A stretch of DNA of 5,794 bases from Thermoplasmata archaeon (GTDB taxonomy: Archaea > Thermoplasmatota > Thermoplasmata > Thermoplasmatales > GCA-001856825): positions 1 to 5,794 of the forward strand of contig JAJYUV010000063.1 in the NCBI GenBank assembly GCA_021792355.1, in the 5' to 3' direction. Position numbers and translations under genes: made by a program. Numbering within the stretch: the first letter of the stretch is position 1; every line of letters starts with the position of its first letter. Below the pieces are notes generated by a model, which did no database searches, was not told the DNA's origin, and saw only the letters and a program-made list of their open reading frames with translations. Shown piece after piece: positions 1 through 5,595 of the stretch.

Positions 1-54
1 AAATTCAGCTTTACGTATCAGACATTCGGAACGTTTTATCCGGGGACATTTGTA

Positions 55-108
55 GGTCTATCCTGTAATTCAGTGGTCTAATTCAACTTTAAAGCGATAC
101 TAATTCAA
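55..108. repeat. Short direct repeats (TAATTCA x3) upstream of the integrase
   Basis: TAATTCA occurs at 66-72, 79-85 and 101-107. The last two copies extend to CTAATTCAA (78-86 and 100-108), 22 bases apart, about two helical turns. GGTCTA also occurs twice (55-60 and 75-80). The cluster lies just before the integrase gene, where recombinase arm sites or a repressor site could sit. Nothing else in the sequence assigns a function, and short AT-rich repeats can arise by chance. The rest of 1-184 holds no gene that I can support. Confidence 0.3.
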
Positions 109-131
109 TGAAAGATGCGGGGGGAGCGCAC

Positions 132-163
132 TTTAAATCGGATTTGTGCGCAAACATTAATAA
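132..163 (+). promoter_or_regulatory. Candidate archaeal promoter for the integrase
   Basis: Two TATA-like stretches precede the integrase ATG at 185: TTTAAA at 132-137 and ATTAATAA at 156-163. The second lies about 22-29 bases before the ATG, the spacing expected if the transcript is leaderless. No Shine-Dalgarno-like sequence is seen before the start. This is a pattern call only; other AT-rich stretches nearby could serve. Confidence 0.3.
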
Positions 164-184
164 CGAGAAATGCTTAACTAAATA

Positions 185-1471
185 ATGGAAAATGAGACCG
201 TCTATGAAATAGACCACAATCTCGAACTCTGCAAATTGCGTCTTAAGGAGGAGGACTCCATTCCCGGGAAAGTGAAGGATGCGATACTGGAATTTGTAGA
301 CGATATGGCAATCAAGGGCAGGTCGAAGCACAGGCAGTACTTCTACATAGAGAGACTGAAGATAATGGCAAGGATAATGGGGGAGAAATTTCTCTCCCCG
401 GACAAGGATGACGTGAGGAAGGAGATGCTGAAGCTGAGGGGAGGAGGGGCGGTGATACAGGACAGGTATTCCGAACGGACGATCAGTGACATCATCCAGG
501 TCATGAAGACATTTTACTCCACGTATCAGGACGGGAAGTTCAAGAATGCAGTGGAATGGCTCGAGGTGAATAACCATGCGTCCAGGCAGAAGAAGCCTGA
601 GGACATCGTAACGAAGGAGGAGATAAATTCCCTACTGAATGCATGCGTAAATGAGAGGGACAAGTGCCTCATTGCCATGGCCTACGACAGCGGTGGGAGG
701 ATAGGGGAACTGCTGACGCTTAAAGTCAGGGACGTGGTATACGACAGTTATGGGATGAAGCTGACTGTCTCAGGGAAGACGGGCGTAAGGACAATCAGGG
801 TTGTGGGGGACAGCGTATACATTGCCCGTGACTATCAGAAGAAATACGGCAGAACGAACCCAGACGATTTCTTTTTCGTGCAGATAGAGGGAAAGGGAAG
901 GACGGGGCCGATGAAATATTCGCAGTTCCACAGCATGCTTAACAAGGTGAAGAAGAGGGCGGGGATCACGAAGAGGATACATTCCCACCTGTTCAGGCAC
1001 ACGAGAGCAACTCTCCTTGCAACCAGCCTGACTGAAGCGCCTCTCGAGTCTACGATGGGATGGGTTCATGGGTCCAGGATGAGCAGGGTGTACGTGCATC
1101 TGAGCGACGATGTCGTGGACAACGCTGTGCTCAAGGTATATGGAATAACGAAGAAGGACGATGGGAATGGGCTGGAGTACGTACCAAGGGTTTGCATGAG
1201 GTGTGGAAAGGAGAATCCCAAGATCAATGACTACTGCTCCAGATGCGGCATGCCCCTCGACAGAAAGAAGATGGTGGAATTTGAGAGGGAAAAGAAGGAG
1301 GCGAGGGAGCTGATACTCAATTCGAATATCATTAATGAAGGCGAAAAGGAAATTCTCAGGAACACGGACCAGGACTCAGACGACATTGTGATGAACGTCA
1401 TCTATAAATTGGCAGAAATGAGCCCAGAAACATTGAAGGGCTTGATAAGGGAAGAGAGAAATAAATTGTAG
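185..1471 (+). CDS. Tyrosine recombinase/integrase with C-terminal zinc ribbon
   Basis: A 428-residue site-specific recombinase of the phage-integrase (XerC/D-like) family. These enzymes cut and rejoin DNA through a 3'-phosphotyrosine link, typically to integrate or excise elements or resolve dimers. An N-terminal helical core-binding domain spans roughly residues 30-130 and the catalytic domain roughly 140-320. The catalytic set is visible: R172 in GGRIGELL, K198 in SGKTG, H268 and R271 in HLFRHTRAT, W293 in the usual His/Trp position (MGWVHG), and nucleophile Y303 in RVYVHL. A CxxC-x10-CxxC zinc ribbon follows (C337, C340, C351, C354), then a charged helical tail to 428. That extra ribbon is a form I associate with archaeal, especially Thermoplasmata, integrases. 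The ATG at 185 is fixed by an in-frame TAA at 179-181. Arginine is mostly AGG and the gene is GC-richer than the cassette downstream. All catalytic residues are present, so it is probably active; its attachment site is not identified here. Confidence 0.93.
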   Translation: MENETVYEIDHNLELCKLRLKEEDSIPGKVKDAILEFVDDMAIKGRSKHRQYFYIERLKIMARIMGEKFLSPDKDDVRKEMLKLRGGGAVIQDRYSERTISDIIQVMKTFYSTYQDGKFKNAVEWLEVNNHASRQKKPEDIVTKEEINSLLNACVNERDKCLIAMAYDSGGRIGELLTLKVRDVVYDSYGMKLTVSGKTGVRTIRVVGDSVYIARDYQKKYGRTNPDDFFFVQIEGKGRTGPMKYSQFHSMLNKVKKRAGITKRIHSHLFRHTRATLLATSLTEAPLESTMGWVHGSRMSRVYVHLSDDVVDNAVLKVYGITKKDDGNGLEYVPRVCMRCGKENPKINDYCSRCGMPLDRKKMVEFEREKKEARELILNSNIINEGEKEILRNTDQDSDDIVMNVIYKLAEMSPETLKGLIREERNKL

Positions 1472-1616
1472 GAGATTTAGCAATGTAAACGAACAATAGC
1501 AAGTAACATTCGCTTTGATCTCGGATAGGTCATAGTTTTTGGACTCGATTTAATCAATTGAGTATGGAGGAATTATTGATCCAACAAGTACTTACCTTGG
1601 AATGTTCTCCGCACTT

Positions 1617-1677
1617 TGAGACAAACTGAGAAAGAAATCAAGCATATCGGTCTTAATTTAACTCGCTATTTGTCTCA
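1617..1677. repeat. Spaced inverted repeat TGAGACAAA / TTTGTCTCA
   Basis: TGAGACAAA at 1617-1625 is matched exactly by its reverse complement at 1669-1677, with 43 bases between. Transcribed, this could form a stem with a large loop; as DNA, it could be a paired binding site. Nine-base matches at such spacing can occur by chance in AT-rich DNA, so this is only a candidate element. Confidence 0.25.
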
Positions 1678-1759
1678 TACTGCGATAAACACTACTCAAT
1701 CTAAACTCTTCATAATTGAATTTTCTAAGTATTTACTTGGGTTAGAAGTTGATTGTTAG

Positions 1760-1800
1760 TTCGTGGCAAATATGTTTATTAGCAGTAAGTGGCGGGTTAC
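1760..1800 (+). repeat. Left half of a weak inverted-repeat pair flanking the HD cassette
   Basis: TTCGTGGCA at 1760-1768 is the exact reverse complement of 4021-4029. GTGGCGGGTTAC at 1789-1800 matches the reverse complement of 4015-4026 at 11 of 12 positions. Both left-side sites therefore pair with the same right-side spot, one on each outer edge of the two-gene unit. This could be the trace of a cassette boundary. By rough random-sequence reasoning either match alone is not surprising over the span compared, so confidence is low. Confidence 0.2.
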
Positions 1801-1824
1801 TATTACTTCTATATGTAGATATAG

Positions 1825-1835
1825 TTAATATAGTA
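1825..1835 (+). promoter_or_regulatory. Candidate TATA box for the HD two-gene unit
   Basis: TTAATATAGTA lies about 30-39 bases before the ATG at 1864, inside a strongly AT-rich run (1805-1850). It fits an archaeal TATA box driving a transcript with a very short or absent leader. A second AT-rich stretch at 1841-1850 is closer than usual. No Shine-Dalgarno motif precedes the start codon. Confidence 0.35.
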
Positions 1836-1863
1836 CTAAACATTTAATTACTGAGATGTACAA

Positions 1864-2268
1864 ATGCAATCAACTGATTATGTGAAACATACGTTAGGAG
1901 ATTTTGTAAGGCATACTGCAACATTGCTAACGAAAGAGCAAGGAGGTTTCCCGTACAGTGATGATACAAGTTGGCATAAAATGCTGCTACATATACGCGA
2001 CAAATACGTAGAACTTGAGCCATTTCGATCCATTGTATTTGCTTACGATGATTCTACTTATCCTACCTGCACAAAAATGAGTGAGTTCCTTGAGGCACTT
2101 CACTGGAGTGGAGCATTATCGGTGGACAATCCTGCCTTTAACAAAGCCAAGATTAAGCCGGACCTTCTAAACATATGGGAAAAGGAATTAGACAAACAGG
2201 ATAGAGAATACAAGGAAATAATCAAAGAGAGTGTCGCAAAACTCCAAGAATTTAACAAATCTTACTGA
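1864..2268 (+). CDS. Uncharacterised 134-residue protein, probable partner of the HD enzyme
   Basis: I do not recognise the family. The protein is soluble-looking: no signal peptide or membrane segment is visible. The first ~60 residues are mixed helical with aromatic positions (W37, F54, F59). Residues ~70-100 (around EFLEALHWSGALS followed by DNP and IKPDLL) read like helix-turn-helix plus a short wing, so a winged-helix DNA- or protein-binding fold is possible but unproven. Residues ~103-131 are a highly charged, Lys/Glu-rich helix that could form a coiled coil. There is no obvious catalytic motif or cysteine cluster. It ends only 17 bases before the ATG of the HD-domain gene, on the same strand and with the same AT-rich composition, so the two are almost certainly co-transcribed. 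A regulator or partner of the HD enzyme is a fair guess from context only. An antitoxin-like role is a further possibility. Confidence 0.8.
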   Translation: MQSTDYVKHTLGDFVRHTATLLTKEQGGFPYSDDTSWHKMLLHIRDKYVELEPFRSIVFAYDDSTYPTCTKMSEFLEALHWSGALSVDNPAFNKAKIKPDLLNIWEKELDKQDREYKEIIKESVAKLQEFNKSY

Positions 2269-2285
2269 TAAGTCGGTTGTACGAA

Positions 2286-3962
2286 ATGATACTAGATGGA
2301 AATTCTGCAGTCAAACGTATTACAGAAACAGTTGATGAATTTTTCAAAGAAAATTATTCAGATTTTGTTAGAGGTTCTAATCTTTCTCACCCGATTTTGC
2401 CCCCAAAACAGTCTAAGATTATCCATGACTTTATATGGGGGACTAATAGATTCGACTGGTTCGAAATGGCAGTAATTGATTCTCCTATTTTGCAAAGACT
2501 AAGATACCTTCACCAGGTCGGATTTGGCTCTTACGTTTATCCCAGTGCAAGCCACACTAGATTTGACCACTCGTTAGGAACATCCATAGTTGCCTCGAAG
2601 GTTTTTGACAATTTATTATCAAGGCAAAAGGAAAGGTTAAGTCAAATTGTTAGGTCGGTTTATCCAACCTTGGAACCCGAGAAATCATTTGAAAAACTAA
2701 GACAAGAAGTTAGACTTGCCGCTCTTCTACACGATAGCGGTCATACAATGTTCAGCCACTCCAGTGAATCAGTTCATTCAGAAATCAAACTTCTTGCTAA
2801 AGCTAGAGAGGAATTGTCAGCCCTTGCAGGTAAACCAAGAAGCACGGGAGAAGTACTGTCATTCTGTATTTCTCAGTCTAATTTTTTGCATTCCTTAATA
2901 GAAAACTATGAAGACAAAATACCTAAGCTGTCTAAGCCGATTTATTCAAAATTTACTGCGGATTTAGATAACGTGTCTCTAATGATAATTGGTAGATCAA
3001 AACACCCTTATTTACAATTTATGGGTGATATCATAAGCTCTGGTTTTGATGCGGATAAACTGGATTATTTGATGAGAGATGGTCATTCTACCGGTCTTCC
3101 TGTAAACTACGATTTAGATAGATACCTTCAGTTTGTTTCGGTAGAAGAAAGCCAAATTGAATTATTAGATTCCAAATCGTTAGAATCTGTTAAATCGCTT
3201 TACGACAAGGAAATGAAAGTTGGTGATACGCTTGAAGAATATAGATTGAAGATACCTCATAATGCCATAACTAGTATGGAAGAAGTGGTAATTGGAAAAT
3301 TTATGTTATATGGCTATATGTATCACCATCCTAAGATAAGAGGAATGGATAGCTACTTTGAGAGAGTGCTCAGGGAAGAGATAAATAACCGTAAACGGCA
3401 AGGTGAAAAGGATGAAGACCTTATTAAATGGATGTTTTCCATAAACGATTCGGTGATTGTTTCCCTCCCTTTTTTTAAGAAACTACTCAATGATAGTTAT
3501 AGCTCTGATTTTCAAAAATGTGCATATAGAATTTCTACAAGAACACTGCCAAGGGAGGTTTTTGGAATCAACGGGTCAGCTATAAGTCATGCGCCAGCTA
3601 CCATGATTTTGGACTTTTTAACTCAACTTCAAGACCCAGATAAGAAAGGTATAATTTTAAATGATATTGAAACCCGACTGAAGGGTGTCATTAACAACAA
3701 AGATGCAATTTTCTGGATAGACGTTCCTAATGCACCGAACTTTGAAGATGTAAAGAACATCGTAGGAAGGAAACCGTTTTATAATTTATTTCCCGTGGAC
3801 AAATGGATGGAGGCATATATGCATTACACTTACCGCGTCAGAGTCTATACTTTTTCTGAGTATGTAGAGGACGTTATAGTTGCCCTCAGACAGGTTATGC
3901 CGAAAATATTAAGTGTTGAAACTAAAACTATGGAAAGTCTTATAAGGACCAGAGAAACCTAG
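2286..3962 (+). CDS. SAMHD1/dGTPase-like HD-domain phosphohydrolase
   Basis: A 558-residue HD-superfamily protein of the COG1078/SAMHD1 type, predicted to be a cytoplasmic metal-dependent enzyme that hydrolyses dNTPs to nucleoside and triphosphate. Numbered from the ATG at 2286, it has the family signature QRLRYLHQVG (Q77 matching SAMHD1 Q149), then SHTRFDHSLG with R92 and metal ligand H95. LLHDSGHTMFSH follows, with metal ligands H149 and D150 and catalytic-site H153 and H158. FDADKLDYLMRD comes next, with metal ligand D257, substrate-contact K258 and Y261, and D265. All positions match the active-site set known for SAMHD1, so activity is expected. Residues ~160-245 form a long segment between the HD pair and the distal Asp. 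The C-terminal ~290 residues are helical, and I recognise no added domain in them. A TTG at 2277 would add three residues; the ATG is preferred, though no Shine-Dalgarno sequence decides it. The gene is AT-rich, with arginine mostly AGA, unlike the flanking integrase and transposase. Nucleotide-pool control or antiviral dNTP depletion are the likely roles; substrate preference cannot be read from sequence. Confidence 0.92.
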   Translation: MILDGNSAVKRITETVDEFFKENYSDFVRGSNLSHPILPPKQSKIIHDFIWGTNRFDWFEMAVIDSPILQRLRYLHQVGFGSYVYPSASHTRFDHSLGTSIVASKVFDNLLSRQKERLSQIVRSVYPTLEPEKSFEKLRQEVRLAALLHDSGHTMFSHSSESVHSEIKLLAKAREELSALAGKPRSTGEVLSFCISQSNFLHSLIENYEDKIPKLSKPIYSKFTADLDNVSLMIIGRSKHPYLQFMGDIISSGFDADKLDYLMRDGHSTGLPVNYDLDRYLQFVSVEESQIELLDSKSLESVKSLYDKEMKVGDTLEEYRLKIPHNAITSMEEVVIGKFMLYGYMYHHPKIRGMDSYFERVLREEINNRKRQGEKDEDLIKWMFSINDSVIVSLPFFKKLLNDSYSSDFQKCAYRISTRTLPREVFGINGSAISHAPATMILDFLTQLQDPDKKGIILNDIETRLKGVINNKDAIFWIDVPNAPNFEDVKNIVGRKPFYNLFPVDKWMEAYMHYTYRVRVYTFSEYVEDVIVALRQVMPKILSVETKTMESLIRTRET

Positions 3963-4130
3963 TAACTAATTTGACTTTGCTAATAGTTGATTCTGGAGTA
4001 ATATGTTTTCATTTGTAACCTGCCACGAATCTTGTTGTATTGAAAGAAATATTTTACTGTAAAACCTCCTGGGACTGTTTGAAGTATCGCGGTTTATGTC
4101 CTAACTTCGCCCTGTTCTATCACTACAGCT
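3963..4130. other. Noncoding gap after the HD unit
   Basis: This short region contains no gene that I can support: the best frame is a 20-codon ATG frame at 4003-4062 with Cys-rich, unlikely content. The right-hand member of the weak inverted-repeat pair described at 1760-1800 lies at 4015-4029. No clear hairpin terminator is seen after the HD gene; only short T runs (for example at 4005-4008) are present. Composition shifts from AT-rich toward the higher GC of the transposase region across roughly 4060-4140. Confidence 0.5.
4015..4029 (-). repeat. Right half of a weak inverted-repeat pair flanking the HD cassette
   Basis: GTAACCTGCCACGAA on the plus strand contains the exact reverse complement of 1760-1768 (at 4021-4029) and an 11-of-12 reverse-complement match to 1789-1800 (at 4015-4026). 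It lies about 50 bases after the HD gene stop, so the pair brackets the two-gene unit. Function is unknown and coincidence is not excluded. Confidence 0.2.
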
Positions 4131-4335
4131 CTATCTTGAGTTCTTCTGCAGTTCCCTCTGCTCCTTTGTGTATTCAGTATGGGAATGAGAGCCATCGGAA
4201 TACACAACCTCCTTAATGCCTGAAATCGTCTTATTTACTTGTTTGTTCAGAAGATTTCATCGGAGTGTTCCTGGCGATGTACGAGGTGAGTTCACTGAAA
4301 ACGCTATGACTCGAGACATTTGAACCTTGACTCAT
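4131..4335 (-). pseudogene. Frameshifted C-terminal relic of an IS4-type transposase
   Basis: Read on the minus strand, two overlapping frames look like pieces of one protein tail. The first runs from an ATG at 4335 (overlapping the intact transposase's stop as ATGA) to a TAA at 4231-4233, 34 codons, with YIARNTPMKSSEQ in it. The second is open from 4256 to a TAG at 4131-4133 and contains ISGIKEVVYSDGS, then TEYTKEQRELQKN. The second aligns by eye with the C-terminus of the adjacent intact transposase ([12 protein letters not shown], then [13 protein letters not shown]): conserved I-K, D-G, E, K and E-L-x-K at matching spacing with one gap. The end of the first frame matches the preceding residues if a single-base frameshift near 4233-4245 is allowed. 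I infer a decayed tail of a second, diverged copy. Its first ~10 residues have no counterpart, and a genuine 34-residue overlapping gene remains an alternative. Confidence 0.55.
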
Positions 4336-5534
4336 TGATTTTTACGTAACATGTTCAGATCAACATCGAGTTGTTTCACCAGCTCATTGGCCCTCTTCGG
4401 TATTTCCCCCATGATTTTCGCACCGTCAAGGGTGTAGATCTTTATCCTTGACAGAATCAGGAGGGCGTCCCTGACGCTGTATCTTCCATCTATCCTGTTC
4501 AGTATCTGGAAGTGCAGATTCAGTGCAAGCATGTTGAGGAAAAGGTAAGAGAATAGCATGTGGTCGTCCCTCAGGTATGGTCTGTCTGCCTCCAGGTCGT
4601 TCTTGAAAACGTTGAATGCGTATTCAACGTATTCTCTCTGCTTGTATAACCTGTAAATCTTCTCAGGATTCTCTTTCAGGTCTGAGAGTATGTGCATCTT
4701 CCCAAAATTCACTGAATCCTCGATGAACCTTTTCCTGCTCCTCTCCTTTATCCTGACGAGATAGTCCTTCTCCTCCTCCATCCTCAGTATTGGGTCCTCG
4801 AACGTAAACACACCATCCACAGGCATCCAGAACTTCACGGGTCTTCCATCGTGATCAAGCACTCCGGGGAATTCAGCCGTTTCAGGAATGAGGGACGAGT
4901 TCCTTCTGAGAGGTACTATGAAGCTCAGGTGCTCTTTCCTGAGCTCCTTTACGTTCTGAGCGGAGAAGAATCCCTTGTCCGTTATTATGACGCACCTCTC
5001 CACCCCTGCCATGTCCAATGTAGCCTTCATGGCGGATACGTCCCTTATGGAACCGGGAATGATCCTGAGGAAGGTCGGCTCTTTTCTGGATGAGGAGAAG
5101 AGCATCATCAGGTTTATCTGTGGCACATGGATACTGTGTGCGTTGTGCCCCAGCTCCAGGATAGGTATGTTCACCGATCTGGAGAATATTGCAGTCGAAT
5201 CCATGAGCACATATTCCCCCTTGTCTGTAAGCGACCTCATTGCCCTGATCATGTTCTCCTCTGAGAGTGAAGAAAGCATCAGGGAGATGGACCTTGGAGT
5301 CATGCTTTCTTTGAATGCTCTTGAGAGCCACGTTTTCTCCAGCAGGTATCGCACAGACTTCATTGGCAGAGGCTGTATTTCCCTGAGTATAACATATACT
5401 ATGATACCCTCATAGGTGTATGGAAACACCTGCTTCAGTACAGGAAGCAGCGTCCTCTCAGCCATAGCATATAGCAGTGCGACATTCCCGTACTCATAAT
5501 CTCCCCGTGTTCCAGAGATGCTGTTCCTCTTCAC
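4332..5534 (-). CDS. IS4-superfamily DDE transposase
   Basis: A 400-residue transposase that would cut and join insertion-sequence ends with a two-metal DDE active site in an RNase H-like fold. The triad is visible: D112 in VLMDST, D186 in IITDKGFFS, and E304 inside a perfect IS4-type YREK signature (Y297-x2-R300-x3-E304-x6-K311). The region between D186 and E304 contains the beta-strand-rich insertion usual for IS4 relatives (about 205-290). The first ~100 residues are helical and likely bind the terminal repeats. IS4 or the related IS1634 group are both possible. The start is GTG at 5534. The frame stays open 16 codons further upstream to a TAG at 5583-5585 but offers no ATG, GTG or TTG there, so either GTG is used or the original N-terminus was lost. 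The stop overlaps an ATG on the same strand (ATGA). Arginine is AGG-rich, like the integrase and unlike the HD unit. No frameshift is seen inside, so it may be active. Confidence 0.9.
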   Translation of the reverse strand: MKRNSISGTRGDYEYGNVALLYAMAERTLLPVLKQVFPYTYEGIIVYVILREIQPLPMKSVRYLLEKTWLSRAFKESMTPRSISLMLSSLSEENMIRAMRSLTDKGEYVLMDSTAIFSRSVNIPILELGHNAHSIHVPQINLMMLFSSSRKEPTFLRIIPGSIRDVSAMKATLDMAGVERCVIITDKGFFSAQNVKELRKEHLSFIVPLRRNSSLIPETAEFPGVLDHDGRPVKFWMPVDGVFTFEDPILRMEEEKDYLVRIKERSRKRFIEDSVNFGKMHILSDLKENPEKIYRLYKQREYVEYAFNVFKNDLEADRPYLRDDHMLFSYLFLNMLALNLHFQILNRIDGRYSVRDALLILSRIKIYTLDGAKIMGEIPKRANELVKQLDVDLNMLRKNQ

Positions 5535-5560
5535 TATGCCTCCAAGACTCGTCCTGTCAT
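4332..5560 (-). mobile_element. IS4-superfamily insertion sequence, ends not located
   Basis: The span covers the transposase gene plus its short leader. I searched 3963-4331 against 5535-5620 by eye for terminal inverted repeats and flanking target duplications and found none that convinced me. The true element may extend further on either side, or its ends may have decayed. The relic transposase tail immediately downstream suggests insertion beside or into an older related element. Confidence 0.45.
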
Positions 5561-5595
5561 CAGCACCCTTTAATAATCGATCCTATATACCAAAT
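5535..5595. promoter_or_regulatory. Divergent promoter region between transposase and methyltransferase
   Basis: About 60 bases separate the two divergent starts. On the plus strand TTTAATAA (5569-5576) lies 20-27 bases before the methyltransferase GTG at 5596, a good fit for a leaderless archaeal promoter. On the minus strand GGTATATAGG (5583-5592) could serve the transposase. A tiny minus-strand frame begins with ATG at 5560 (eight codons) and its TAG shares a base with the transposase GTG, a possible leader peptide. Confidence 0.4.

Larger units (their letters stand above)
1472..1863. other. AT-rich intergenic region without a convincing gene
   Basis: This 392-base gap separates the integrase from the two-gene HD unit and is where base composition drops sharply. 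It holds a T5 run at 1536-1540, a possible archaeal oligo-T termination signal for the integrase. It also holds a spaced inverted repeat (1617-1625 with 1669-1677) and, near its right end, the promoter of the next gene. A frame is open on the plus strand from 1580 to the TAG at 1757-1759 (59 codons). It has no ATG or GTG start (a TTG lies at 1616) and no family I recognise, so it is not called as a gene. A 21-codon ATG frame at 1564 is also too weak to call. No tRNA-like fold was seen. Confidence 0.6.

Noticed and set aside
89..577. Minus-strand 162-codon frame opposite the integrase start
   Set aside because: It lies antisense to the well-supported integrase, crosses its promoter, and shows no family motif; a shadow of codon bias.
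770..1099. Minus-strand 109-codon frame opposite the integrase catalytic domain
   Set aside because: Its His/Pro/Arg-rich low-complexity content is typical of antisense translation of an AGG/GAT-rich gene.
2716..2898. Plus-strand 60-codon frame inside the HD gene
   Set aside because: Wholly nested in another frame across the HD catalytic motif, with no independent start signal.
4003..4062. Plus-strand 20-codon ATG frame after the HD gene
   Set aside because: Very short, cysteine-rich with no pattern, and no promoter; not distinguishable from chance.
4851..5415. Several frames (plus and minus) overlapping the transposase gene
   Set aside because: They coincide with the intact DDE transposase frame, which carries the full D, D and YREK signature; the others have no motif.
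4308..5551. GACTCG at 4308-4313 and 5546-5551 as insertion-sequence target duplication
   Set aside because: Although directly repeated on either side of the transposase, a six-base match without adjoining terminal inverted repeats is too weak to define element ends.
5416..5595. Upstream in-frame extension of the methyltransferase, including an ATG at 5536
   Set aside because: The frame is open only because it runs antisense through the transposase start. The extra residues do not resemble methyltransferase N-termini, and a promoter-like TATA box lies inside the extension.
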